In this document: positions 52,518-63,095 of the stretch, piece after piece
How positions within the stretch are numbered: position 1 is the first letter of the stretch
How the letters are laid out: each line of letters opens with the position of its first letter
NCBI RefSeq assembly: GCF_021018805.1
Contig: NW_026960610.1
Coordinates: 1,798,001-1,862,000 of the forward strand
Source: Prinia subflava
Taxonomy: Eukaryota > Chordata > Aves > Passeriformes > Cisticolidae
Reading direction: 5' to 3'
DNA length: 64,000 bases
Translations under genes and position numbers: made by a program
The notes under the pieces: model-generated
What the model was told of the DNA's origin: nothing
What the model saw: the letters and a program-made list of their open reading frames with translations, nothing else
Database searches by the model: none

Positions 52518-52949
52518 TGTCCAGCAGCTCACAGAAAATGGCTTAAATAACTAGTGAGACAACATGGTTGAGGGTGTCTTGAAAAAGCAAAAAGGTTTTA
52601 ATAAAAGAAGAAAGTAATACAAAAACAAAAGAACAAAGCCAAACAGTGTAGGGACAGGTCCCACACACCTGTTACAACACCCTGAAAATGCGCTGAGAAG
52701 CCTCGTGCTCGCCCTTAAGTACTGAACAATTTGGGTGGGGTTTTTTTGGCAAACAGCCCAATAGAGAATAGCTACATTTCTGAGGAACAGGTAAAGAGAC
52801 CTATCAGTGTTTTTGTCTTGGCACTGAGCCAATTATTGTCAGGAGAGCAAAGAAGTTTCTAGGTGCTTTTACCTTATTAGAACAAGAGGTGAGTCTTAAA
52901 CCTTTCCCTGTATGGAAACACCTGCTTGGGTGTGGGGTGCATTTCTACG
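52518..52949 (-). repeat. solo LTR, family e, in ERV-H integrase
   Basis: Sister of 16512-16941; expected TG at its minus start is CG. No clear target duplication. Confidence 0.7.
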
Positions 52950-53634
52950 GATGTTTCTGACAAATTTTACTAACCTGTGCTTTGAGAGTTCAATTCACAC
53001 ATTCAACCTTATCACTTGTCTGGGGTGTGTGGGAAATTTGCAGATCCCAAACAATTCCCACCATTTGACTAACTTCCCCAATAATTGGGGGACAAACACC
53101 AAAGGATCTCCAAACCTTGGAATTATATGATTGAGCAAAGCTCTCACCACTTCCCTTGCTGTGTTAATGCAACAGGGGTAAGCCTCAGACCACTCACTAG
53201 AGCTGTCAACCAACATCAGTACATACTTGTATCCTTTGTGTGGTGACTCAGTAAAATCTATTTGCCAATAATCTCCAGGAAAATCGCCAGCCCCTGTTAT
53301 TTCTAACACAACTCTTTTGCTCATATTTGGGTTGTTTCTATAGCAGATTTCACATTTGCTTGTTATAGACTGTACAATATCAGTCATTCCCCTTTCTATT
53401 ACTACCTTCTACAGGTGTTTCAAAAGGTTCTTCATTGCCCTATGAGTGTCTTCGTGTTCTCGCTGAGATGGGACTACAACCTGTCCCTCTGGTGTAATAG
53501 TCCATTCACTTTCTTGGTTTCAGCTTTTGTGCCAGAAAACTGATGGTCTTTCTGATCACACTCTGGGGCAAATCCTGACAAATCAATTCTCCTCTGCGGC
53601 ACCACTGTTAAGATGCCTTTTCCAGCACCCCCTT
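52950..53634 (-). pseudogene. pol: integrase N-terminal and core (ERV-H)
   Basis: A zinc-binding HHCC-like region, then CEICYRNNPNMSKRVVLEI and the core YWQIDFTESPHKGYKYVLML with the first catalytic Asp. Frame 53387-52995 is the longest piece. Gamma-type integrase by these blocks; the second Asp (TDNG) is replaced by FVPQ. Confidence 0.82.
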
Positions 53635-55021
53635 TGTCATGGGTTGGTGCTGGCCAGATGACGGTGCACCCATGAGTATATGTTTTTCCTAACGAACTAC
53701 TGTGAGATGTGGTCAAGAACAGAGCAGAGCAGGCCCAAAACTTGAAAATAGAAAGAAAACTTTATTAAACTACATAAGAACAGAAAATAGGAAAGAAAAA
53801 AAACCCTAAACACACAAAAAACCAGAAATGAAAACCTCCCAGAACATTTCTTCTCCTCCCCCAATTTCCACCCTTCCACACGCTCAAACTTTTAACACTT
53901 ACACGTTACCTTCCATCTTACTTGCTTAAACCAAAACCCTGGGTTCCCAGTCAAAGTCATCATCACTCAAAAAGAACCAATCTTCATCAAGGGAGAGAGG
54001 AGTCTCTCTCGCACCATAGACCCCCTAGAGGAAACACAGGTCCACTCTCCCGTGTTCCCATGCCACCCATGACACTGCCCGGAGAAATCTGCCATGGTGA
54101 CACCCTCCTTTCCATGTCCAGTGCTCTCACCACTGTCCATGGGCCAAAGCTGCATATAGGGCTCTTTTAAGGATGCTTGGCTAAGTCTCATTTCGGGACA
54201 AGCAGTCCCCCCTATCTTCCCCCTGGGGCCTAGAGTTCCAAGAACAGAGATCTTCCCTGAGGGCAGAGGGTTCCACCACACCCTCTCCCTCTCTTCTCTG
54301 TTCGCTCCACTCATACAGTGCCAGTCACTGCAGCAAAGTCGAGCCGACTGCATCCACCCAAATACAGTCTATGTTCAAAAGGACTCAGGTTCTGTCTATG
54401 GCTAACATTATGCAAGAAAAGTCCAGCCCAAAAGCCATTCCTCTTCATCTCTGTCCATCTGGGATTCTTTTCATCTTCCTGTATCATCTCAGTCCCAGGC
54501 TGTGTCTCTCTCTTCTCTCAAACTATGTCTGGGAAAAGTTTTCTTCTGCCAAGAAAGAGTTAAAAGTCTCTGGCTCCTGGCAGGGCTGTAGGCTCCGGCA
54601 CTCGCAGGCTCGGCACTCCCACACGCAGCTGGGCACCTTCTCCCTGGGGGGGGACAGAAGGCACGTCCACACTTCTCCACCCCTCCATCCTGAATGAGGC
54701 TGGCTCAGCTCCAGTCCCTTTCACTCTCTACTCCACCCCACCCCCCCCCAGGGCACTGGCCTACCTCAACCTGGCCGCATGGTTTCCCTCCCCCACCCAG
54801 CCTTGTAAGCTGGGCAGGGGAGGAGGAGAAGATGCTTCTCTCCTGAAACCGGAACCAAAATAAAAGGAAATCCCTCTCAAAGTCCTTGCTTTTAACCCCC
54901 TGTGTTCTCAGAGGCGTGTCCAACCTCTCAGTGGCTACTCCAGGTGCCAGCATAAAACCTGACCACTGATTGGTTTGCCCACAACTTCCTGGAAAACTCA
55001 CTTCCCCCTCAAACCAGGACA
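53635..55021 (-). repeat. solo LTR, family h, in ERV-H pol
   Basis: 1387 bp, 5-bp duplication ccctt (53630-53634, 55022-55026). Full-length counterpart of the deleted copy at 37038-38068. Confidence 0.92.
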
Positions 55022-55607
55022 CCCTTTTACTATTTTGTCAGCAAAATGATTCTCTAATTCAGGAATTGTTTTCCCATTTTGATGAGGTTTACAATGCATA
55101 AAAGTTACTTCTCTAGACTTCCAAATACGCTGTAGCAGTGCATGAATTGGTTTGGTATGTTCAATTCCATTACCCTGAACAGTCGGCAGTCCTCTTTCCT
55201 TCCAGATGACTTCACTGACATATACAACATTAAATGCAAATTCAGAATTAGTTCATATTTTTACTTTCTCTACTTTGCTCAGTTCCAGATCTTTTGTTGA
55301 TGTAATCAGTTCAGCTCTCTATTATGATACATTTGATGGCAAGGCCTTTGGCTTGATTACCTGGTTCGTGGTTGTCACTACATAATCGGTCATCTGTTTG
55401 CTATCTCGCATGAAGCTGCTCTCGTCTGAATACAATTCCCAGTCTGGATCTTCTAGAGGCATGTCCTTTAGGTCTGGTCTGCTGGAATAGGCGTCTTCTA
55501 TGGCCTGTAAACAGTTATACTCAGGTATATTACCAGTTAGTGTCGAGAACAAAAACATACTAGGATTGACAGCAAACATTTTCAGAATAACATTACCCTG
55601 TTCTGAT
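55022..55607 (-). pseudogene. pol: RNase H (ERV-H)
   Basis: Reads DPDWELYSDESSFMRDSKQM (catalytic TDGS changed to SDES), then AELITSTKDLELSKVEKVKI and TFMHCKPHQNGK. Gamma-type RNase H. Truncated at its 5' side by the LTR start near 55604. Confidence 0.82.
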
Positions 55608-56030
55608 GCCAAAATGATTTTTGCTTTTATATATTCTTCATATATATTTGTAGCTCTGTAGACTATTACTGTATAATTATATAGTTCCTAGCTAACTCCA
55701 ATATTTTTTCCTATTAGAGAAAACACATTATGAGGCCCCTATCCCAATCTTGGTTCTTCTGAGAACCAAGGATGAGCTACCTTCCCAAGACACTTTCTCA
55801 TAAACAACTAGCAAAATGGGGGCCTCTGGAAGAGGGTTGAACCAGAAGGGGCAATTACCTCATCACCTGTGGTTCTAATTGGGGATTCTTGTCAATCATG
55901 ATAATTTGCTAAACTTATAAAAGTGTCGAAGCCCTTTATCACATGGGCATTTTTCCATGTTTGCCCCTTGAGGGCTCCATTTAAAGACCAGCTTTTATAT
56001 TACTTCCTACATTAATATTGTCTCGAAATT
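55604..56030 (+). repeat. LTR family f, plus
   Basis: Starts TGATGCCAAAATGATTTTTGC and runs past a poly(A)-like ATTTAAAGACC near 55980. Orientation is opposite to the ERV-H genes it borders. Confidence 0.7.
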
Positions 56031-56373
56031 GTGGTGGGTTTTTTCCTAGGTTTTTAAGGCACCTATAATAGTACCTATATATCATTGCTGGTGGGGTAAA
56101 ATTTATACTCAAGTTAGGAATGCAGAATAATGAGCTTCATCTCTGCCTGGTACCTACATAAGGCTGTATAGTTCCATGTGAAAACCTGTGCTGGCATGGT
56201 TTTCCTACTAGCAGACCCCAAACAAGCTCAGATTATATCTACATGAGCTGTAGCCAGTTCTTTAAGTACATTGTAGACATATCTAAACCAAAGCCTCAGA
56301 CAGGGCTAGATTTAAAATTAGAATGAATAAAGATAAGTGGGAAAATGAAGATTCTGTGGAAAGGTAACTGGGG
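56031..56373. other. possible leader of family f element
   Basis: No frame or motif; weak resemblance to sequence after 51850. Confidence 0.3.
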
Positions 56374-57221
56374 GTATGTTGCAGTGTGGATTTGGGGGGT
56401 TCCCGGGGGGGGTTCCCAGGGGGGGTTCCCCCGGGAGCCCCCCAGGCCCTATGTTCACTGGTATTTGCATGCAGACAGGCAAGGAGACTTCAGATGGCTG
56501 GTGAGGTGCTGTTTAGTTGAGGATTTATTTGGAGTCCAACTCCAGGAAGGCAGCATGGTTACTGAGGGAGAGGGGGAAGGAGGGGGAGAGCGAAGGGGAG
56601 AGGGAAGGGGAGAGGAGCAGAGCCTGCAGAGGCCTCCGGTCCAAGAGAGAGCCCCCTCCCTCTGCACCCTTAACAGGGAGATTCAAAGTGGGTGTGGATT
56701 GATTCTCAGGTGAATGGGATTCCAGATACATGATACTGCAGGGGAGGTTACAGACTTGGAATAAATCATACACTTTTCAAGGGGTGAGACAGAGCATACC
56801 ATTTAAATAAAATGCAATTCTACAGGGGTACAATTTGAGGAAACTGAGGAGTTATATTAGCTTCCTAACAGAAGTTATAAGTACAGAAATTATAGGGTAA
56901 ATCACAGTTGTTGCTCCCTGGATGAAGTTGGCATGACTTGAAATCTATTCCACGATGATTCCCCATACACACGCACCTGCTAAGGGGGATGGGATGGAGA
57001 GTGGAGCAGAGTGGAGATCCCACAACTAGGCTCTGTGGAAATCCTCACAGGAAGGGGAACTCAATGGTACTTTGCAGCTGCTAAACTACATACCAGGGGG
57101 CTTTGTCTCCTGCTCCTTTTCATCCCCCCCCCCCTCTTGGGGAATAAAGGTCTCTGAGAAATCGTACAGAAAAGAGTCTTCTCTAGTCCTTGCTCCAAAG
57201 CCTAGACACCACAACACCTGT
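56374..57221 (+). repeat. probable solo LTR (848 bp)
   Basis: TGTTGCAGTGTGGATTTGGGG...GACACCACAACA, AATAAAGG near 57145. Start matches 48263. It contains a G-rich run (56391-56440) and a purine-rich GGGAGAGG tract (56560-56625). No target duplication seen. Confidence 0.6.
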
Positions 57222-58213
57222 TTTCCGTAGAAGAACAGCGTTGTTCTGCACCGTTACCTGAATCTGCAGGCAGATTTGGGAATGGCCCCTGGCACAGCTG
57301 GGAATCAGGGCTAGCTGGGGCTCTATCGGCTCCTGTCAGTCTCCCTTATGCTGCTGGTGTATTTTCCCTAACAAGGCAGGAATTTTTTTGAGAGCATGAG
57401 AAAGATGAAGAATTAGCTGACTGAATTACTTAGGCTGTTCCACTGCTGAGGAAGTCCTAAGATTTCTGAGCTTCTCATACCAGAATCAATATCAATTGGG
57501 TTGGACTTTTTGAGACTTCCTCTATCAAAATGATAGTGACAGCATTAGTAATAGAGTTTCCACTCAAATGGACACTATTAAATGGTGTTCCTGTTAAGGA
57601 TGCCAAAGATCAAAGATTTTGCTGAGTCTGTTTACCACAAAACATGCAAGGAGTATATCAAGATTTTAATAATCCTGAAAATTTTGGTTTTGGCTTGTAA
57701 CCAAGACAGTAAAGAATATAATGGAATAACATAATAGTATAGACTCATTTTAAAATAAATTATTTCTTAAGAGCATTTTTAAAATATGAAATCACTGCTT
57801 TCAGGGCAGTTTTATAGCTTCTATTCCCAAATAAGGGAGGTGGCAAATAAAATTTTCAGTGAAACATTAGAGTTTGTGTGCCCACAATAACCCTGTGACA
57901 ATGTCTTTATTTTAAATATTAAAATGTACAGTATATAGTTATAGAGAAATAGAAAATATTGCACTGTATCAGAGGACTGCTCATTTGGCATTTTTAATTT
58001 TGGCTTGCATGACATCTTGCATTAGAGATACACATTTCTATCAGTAATTACTAGTTTTCCACTGTCAAGAAAGATATTTACTACCATGAAGAAAAGGTAA
58101 ATAAAAACACCTTGGGATATTTTACTAAGAAATGGAAAATCAATGTATCTTTAATTTTGTATAAATGTCTCTATTCCAATTACAGATTTTAAAATAATGC
58201 TGAGTTTACTACT
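57222..58213 (-). other. HOOK3-like intron remnant, AT-rich
   Basis: No repeat or frame recognised; the missing HOOK3 exon is not found. Confidence 0.4.
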
Positions 58214-58695
58214 TATCACAATCCCGGACTCCTAAACCCCGGCAAGCTCAGTGGAGTGGATTGTGATAAGGTCCAAAAGAAGTGGGGTGGCGACAGAGGG
58301 CTGATAAAGGACCACGCGGGGTCTTAAGGGTTAGCAGTTCCGAAGCACCTTTACTGTCCAAAGGGAGCCAGCACCACGAGACAGAGAACAAAGAAATGCG
58401 AGCCTTTTTAAAGAGGGGTGGTACAAAAATCAGGAACCAATCAGTAACTTTCAGGGGTGGGGTATGGGATCACCCCATAGGGGGAGAACCAATCAGGGAA
58501 AACACAAAGGTGTGATTTGAACATATTGCCAAATGGGGAACAGAGTCGGGGAGAACATTCCAGAACTGGGAGGTGGGTATGGGATGATGGACATGGGGTG
58601 GGCGTGGGATGAGATAACAGTTGGGTTTGACAGACATGGGGGCTGAACCCTGGATGGGGTTTGGGGAAATAAACCATTTTTCAGGGGATACCACA
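58214..58695 (-). repeat. solo LTR (482 bp), perfect 6-bp duplication
   Basis: Minus strand TGTGGTATCCCC...GATTGTGATA, flanked by actact (58208-58213, 58696-58701). The end is TA where CA is expected. Its own family; no other copy here. Confidence 0.8.
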
Positions 58696-58701
58696 ACTAC
58701 T

Positions 58702-58959
58702 GGAATGGATACATTGAAGGGAAAAAATTAATTACTTTTCTACAAGGAAAGATTTTATTTATTCTAGACAAACATTTCAGTTTACATTTCTCATTGAGAA
58801 AAATACAGTTTAGGCTATAACAGCACATATGAAAAGCTAACAGAAATCTCCATCTGCATTATTTCTTCATTATGTAACAGGCAGGACATACTATGGAAAG
58901 CTGAAAAGTAGGATAACAGCAATTACTTGAACAGAGGTTTTACATACATTTCTACTTAC
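58702..58959 (-). other. HOOK3-like intron, donor side
   Basis: Begins with the intact donor GTAAGTAGA at 58959-58951. Nothing else recognised. Confidence 0.5.
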
Positions 58960-59047
58960 ATCTTCAGCTTTTGAACCTTGCTTCTGAAAAGACTTTTGTA
59001 GTTCTTCAACCTGGGACTGCATTTTCAGCAGTCTCTGATTTACCAGC
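58960..59047 (-). pseudogene. HOOK3: HOOK3-like exon (LVNQRLL...GSKAED)
   Basis: 88 bp with intact acceptor (TATTTCCTAG) and donor (GTAAGT). Encodes LVNQRLLKMQSQVEELQKSF plus QKQGSKAED in one open frame, matching the HOOK3 coiled coil. This exon alone looks healthy. The next exon of the gene (about 40 residues) is missing from the 24 kb to the following recognisable exon at 35.2 kb. Confidence 0.9.
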
Positions 59048-59445
59048 CTAGGAAATAGATAAAACTTCACTTTTTGGAAATAATGAATTACAGTATGATG
59101 TAATCCAAGATGCTTAGTGTCCAGCATTATCAGGACATCTATGCAAGAGATACAACAATATTTCTTTATTCAAAATTACATTAGGTTTATGTGACAAGAT
59201 GTAGGGAGTTAAAGAGCCTATTTGCCTGTCTCAAACACTGTCAAGGCCACAGAAGGAACTTGCCATAAGATAAACCACTACAGTTGGAACTTGAGATAAG
59301 CACAGAAGGGAGGAATTTGCGACAAGGAAGGTGCTGATTCCAGGCCTGGCGGAGGCAACATCTGGTTAGCACATCCTGGTTAATGCGTTCGAACAAAAAT
59401 TCCCACTGTGGCAAACTGTGGGAAAGGAAGAAACTGCTCATACTC

Positions 59446-59832
59446 TGTAGCAGGAGCAGGATGACTTATAGAATAAAGGTTGAGCTATCCCAAACTGGGC
59501 CTCAGACCAGGCCTCAGACCTGGGCCTGCTAGGCCTCATATGTTTACCCTACATAGAATGAGAGAAGCTTGTGGGGCACTGGAAGCTGGGTTAAGGTATG
59601 GGTATCAATAGAATAGAGCAATTACTGGGAAAACGCGGTAGCTGCCTTAAACTGTGAATGTTTACATATTTGCTCACGCTCCCTTGCCAATAGAAATGCA
59701 CCTGTCACTGTAAACTATTCTTACTGTATATAACCGGCCATCTCATAAATAAAGAGGAGAAAAGTATGATATGATCATGTTGGTCTGACCTACGTTGCTC
59801 AGTCTCCGATCCCACTAATAGTCCCAACATCA
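59446..59832 (+). repeat. 5' LTR of ERV-I
   Basis: TGTAGCAGGAGCAGG...CCCAACATCA. TATATAACC near 59735 and AATAAAGAGG near 59753. Confidence 0.95.
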
Positions 59833-59835
59833 TAA

Positions 59836-59853
59836 TGGTGCCCGAACAGGGAC
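59836..59853 (+). promoter_or_regulatory. primer binding site, tRNA-Lys3 (ERV-I)
   Basis: TGGTGCCCGAACAGGGAC matches the complement of tRNA-Lys3 at 17 of 18 positions, three bases after the LTR. Confidence 0.92.
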
Positions 59854-60142
59854 ACGGCTTTTTTGTTTTTTCCTTCAATGGAGATACTTTCTCGTTTAAA
59901 TACGGATTTTATTTGATTTATTTCCCTTTAGTGTGGGCTTAAATGCGAAAAGTCCTTGCCGTTTCGGAAGTCAGTTTGTGTGTCTGGATTTGATTTGAAC
60001 GGGACATACAGACATTCCTTAACTCACAAGGCTGGGGTCGGAGAGTGTTTGTTGCCTGATTTCGCCTGAAGGACTGCAGTGCCGCACTGTGGGAAAGGAA
60101 GGTAAGCAACATTGGCAGTTTGGAACAAAAGACTTTAAAAAG

Positions 60143-60856
60143 ATGGAACGAGATTTTCAAGCTGCTCTGCAGCTGCTAGCCAGTATTGCCTCAGTAAGGG
60201 GCGAAAAGATCAAAGGAACTAATATGGGACAGTTAACCCTATGGGTTCAAAAGAAGGGAAGGTTAAGCCAGCCATCGCTTCGTTTTAGTGAAGCAAGATG
60301 GAAGGAAATGAGTGAGTTATTATGGGACTCTGTTATTTCGCAAGGGAAAGAAGCAAAGATTTGCCCAGTATTAAGCGTGATTTGGAAAAAAGCAATAAAT
60401 GCCTTACAAGCATTTGCTGCAAAATGCAAAGCCGTAATTTTAGCCGTGGAAAAAACGACTCCCGGTCCCTATGAGTCAAGAATCTCCCTCTCCGAGATAA
60501 AAGAGCAAAAGAAAACATCTAAGGTAGCCAGGCTCTTCGGTATAAATTCCATGCATTCCACGCATTCTGTAAGTGAGAATGCAGCTCTGCTTTGCCCCTC
60601 TCTGCGTAAAATAGTGGATACAGCGACCAGCCATGTGGATCGAAGGCAGGTACTCCTTTTACCACTTTCCAGAGACAATGGAAGTAACCAGGAAGTGTCT
60701 CGGCCACCAGACTCAAGGGGCGGGGTGAAAGACGAGGACGCAGGCGGGGCCGAAGGCGGAGCAGGGCGGGTGCAAGTGACGCAGAAAAGAGGCAGAGTTC
60801 AGGGCAGTACCAAGAGTGAGGCAGTATCAGCCTTCTCCTCACCGGAAAGGAGCTGA
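60143..60856 (+). CDS. gag: gag matrix and proline/glycine-rich part, 3' truncated (ERV-I)
   Basis: ATG at 60143 gives an open frame of about 237 codons: matrix core LLASIASVRGEKIKGTNMGQ, LLWDSVISQGKEAK and the KVARLFGINSMHS boundary, then a Gly/Arg-rich segment ending at TGA. It is the uninterrupted homologue of ERV-B gag residues up to the frame break there. Capsid and nucleocapsid are gone. A matrix-only Gag could still be translated. Confidence 0.88.
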   Translation: MERDFQAALQLLASIASVRGEKIKGTNMGQLTLWVQKKGRLSQPSLRFSEARWKEMSELLWDSVISQGKEAKICPVLSVIWKKAINALQAFAAKCKAVILAVEKTTPGPYESRISLSEIKEQKKTSKVARLFGINSMHSTHSVSENAALLCPSLRKIVDTATSHVDRRQVLLLPLSRDNGSNQEVSRPPDSRGGVKDEDAGGAEGGAGRVQVTQKRGRVQGSTKSEAVSAFSSPERS

Positions 60857-60929
60857 CGTCATCGGCACATGTGATCACAACAAACATGGCTGCACCCATG
60901 CCAGCCCCCGAGAAACCAGAAGGAGCAGT

Positions 60930-61189
60930 CTGCATCAACGCAATTTGTCACCCTATCACTACTTCTCGACACGGATGTGAGCAATTCTACTATAAATCAA
61001 CTGCTCTGGCTGTCGAATTGGTCCTTAAGATCTCCCTACACCCACAGTCTGGAAGTGAGCAGCATGAGTATCCCCTCAATAAGTGTAGAACCTGTCAGTA
61101 TCATCTTTGAAAGCAATCAAGTCTTTGTGACTTGACCCTATGTTATGCCAATGCCAGAGGAACTTCCAGGATTGTTAAGCAGAAATGGT
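60930..61189 (+). pseudogene. pro: protease remnant (ERV-I)
   Basis: Reads LLLDTDVSNSTINQLLWLSN (active-site region, Asp-Thr-Gly lost), then SISVEPVSIIFESNQVFV, a TGA, and PYVMPMPEELPGLLSRNG, which align in order with ERV-B protease to its C-terminus. gag is fused to it by a deletion near 60930. Confidence 0.85.
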
Positions 61190-61448
61190 GAAAACACACA
61201 GCAAAGCAGACATATTTCAGCTTGATAAGATCCTTCAAGCCCAAGCGAAGGAATTCTCACAGCATTTTAACAAGTGTTTCAACAGAACAGCAGGTGGACA
61301 TTGTAAGAAAAGACCAGAAGAAGAAAATGCAATCATTCGTCCCTCTGTTGTGAAGCAATCCATCATTCTGTGGGAAACGCAGTGTGAGAAAAGAACATTT
61401 TATCAGAAAGAAGATAAAATAGAAAATGAAAAGAAAATGAGCTTTTAG
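61190..61448 (+). other. unassigned open frame of ERV-I
   Basis: 87 codons (ATG 61185) rich in Lys, Gln and Glu. It follows the protease remnant. No family recognised; it may be chance. Confidence 0.3.
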
Positions 61449-62330
61449 CCAGTTATTCATTGTGTGTAAGGTTGAGTTATGTTTCTACATTTTGATGTTG
61501 TTAAGATTGATTTTTATGTGGTTTAGTTTGAGTTTGAGTTACATATTGCTAAATATGTAATTTTAAAGTTTATTGTTAAGATTTGGGCCCTGATAAATTT
61601 AGGTTAAGTTCATATTTAAGTTTTAAGAATTTTAATTAGTAATGAATTTATATTTTATTGATTTGTTGGATATAGATTTTATAAGGTTATTGTAAGTTGT
61701 AAAATTTCTTATTAAGATTTGTTTACATTAGATTTAAGTGTTAGATGATTTAAAAGGTGATTTATAACTTATAAAGGTATATTTGGTTAATTTGTAAGGT
61801 TTAGTTATTTTTCTTCAAAAATAAAGCAGTTTCATTTGAAATGATGATGATAGAACATTGATAAATAAGATTTGAAGAGAAAATGCAATTGGTTAGATCT
61901 TTGATTTTATTGTTAGTAGTGAATTGTTTTAGTCTTTTGTGTTTCATTTCGAATTCATAAGTGTATGAGAGTCTTGAAATACAATTTGTTAACATGTTAA
62001 GTATTGATATACTGATTATATAGTATGGAAATATATAAAAATTGATAGTATTCATAAGTTGATATTACAGTCAAGTTTTTATGCTTTGTCATTTGTTTAT
62101 AGGGTTTTTTTAACAAGCATTTGTCATTTTGAATGTTTTTATTTATTTTTTAGCCATTTAAGCATTTCATAAATGCTTCTGATAAAAAATGTAGTTGTAT
62201 TGTTAAGTGCAAGTTAGAATTTTTTCTTAAGCTTCATTTTAAGTACTTTTTTTTGTGTAAAGATATAACAGTTTGCTGTATTTTAGGCATTTTATGTTTA
62301 TTGTTATTAGAGGTTTTATTTAAAGAATAT
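61449..62330 (+). other. AT-rich filler in ERV-I
   Basis: About 880 bp, T/A-rich with recurrent TTAAG and TTTAAG words, no frame, no viral motif. Base composition is unlike the flanking viral sequence. ERV-C has a comparable segment. Confidence 0.6.
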
Positions 62331-62397
62331 ACTCAAGAGCATCACTCCAACTTAGAGTCCTGGCCAGACTTTACTTTAACTTGGACAGATGTTGTTT

Positions 62398-62590
62398 GCC
62401 AACAAAGCCCAGAGGTTTCTGCTCCAAAAAATAATATGCAAGTTATCTTAACTTAGCAATTTGATCCGATTAATATAACAGCTGAATCAGCTTTGAGGTG
62501 AAACTTGGTATCCCTGCCCGGGAAAGGATATCAAGATCTTCACTAAAGAAAAGTGTTTCAGCAGTTTTCAGTCTCTGGGGTGATAGCAGA
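62398..62590 (+). other. module shared with ERV-C (copy 2)
   Basis: GCCAACAAAGCCCAGAGG through CTCTGGGGTGAT; aligns with 21412-21590. It overlaps the end of a 67-codon frame (62253-62456). Unknown origin. Confidence 0.7.
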
Positions 62591-62789
62591 AATTATTTGA
62601 TAATCACTTTTCACTTTCATTAGTATGCAAAAACTTCTATTCCCTTGCCTTTGAGAATGCTAATTCACATACCAGGTCTGTTTTAGTTTCCCTACTCCAA
62701 GCTGTAGAATCAATAAGATACTAACAAAAGCTGCCAAAGCTGAACAAGACAGAGAGACGGCAATAGAGACACATCATTGCAGCTGTGTT

Positions 62790-62945
62790 CACAGGAGGCA
62801 ACCTTGACTATCCCAGCAACAACCGAGAAGCCTGCAGTCATGATGCATCACCAAGCAGTGAGGAAGAGACTGCAGATGATTTTAGGACTTTATATTCAGA
62901 ACCTGTGTATGAATGAATGGCAAGGACTGAATACTGTGTTTTTAT
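62790..62945 (+). pseudogene. pol: integrase C-terminal remnant (ERV-I)
   Basis: KPAVMMHHQAVRKRLQMILG and MNEWQGLNTVF align with the AVVIHHQAVKEGRPQAIPGL and GEWQGPSPVLF segment of ERV-B integrase. Confidence 0.82.
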
Positions 62946-62997
62946 CTTTTTGCTTTTAATGGCTGGGATCTTGGGGTTTTTCTGGGTGAATCAAGTA

Positions 62998-63095
62998 GTG
63001 CTTGCTTGTAACAGTGTATGCAAAAGTAGCCAGCCGTGTCACAGACCCAGTTTGGATAGCTCAAAAGAAAAAAAACTGGGCAATTGTAGCAGGAG
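62998..63095 (+). pseudogene. env: env cytoplasmic tail remnant (ERV-I)
   Basis: Reads VYAKVASRVTDPVWIAQKKK and runs on through the polypurine tract into the LTR, homologous to CMRKLADRALTSVWIAQKEK of ERV-B. Confidence 0.82.
63062..63084 (+). promoter_or_regulatory. polypurine tract (ERV-I)
   Basis: CAAAAGAAAAAAAACTGGG followed by CAAT, directly before TGTAGC. Confidence 0.8.

Larger units (their letters stand above)
49980..55607 (-). mobile_element. ERV-H: gamma-like provirus remnant, minus strand
   Basis: Minus order: RNase H, integrase, env TM, polypurine tract, 3' LTR. Interrupted by LTRs at 53635-55021, 52518-52949 and 50969-~51850. The 5' half is missing; at 55604 a plus-oriented LTR of the same family abuts it. 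Confidence 0.75.

Noticed and set aside
56391..56640. G-quadruplex or regulatory G-rich element
   Set aside because: The G runs form a plain low-complexity stretch of an LTR; nothing shows function beyond composition.
58891..59127. Independent 78-codon gene
   Set aside because: Only the 88-bp exon between splice sites is conserved; the rest of the frame is intron.
61185..61448. New viral accessory gene in ERV-I
   Set aside because: Lys/Gln/Glu-rich frame in AT-rich DNA with no homologue in ERV-C or ERV-B; kept only as an unassigned feature.
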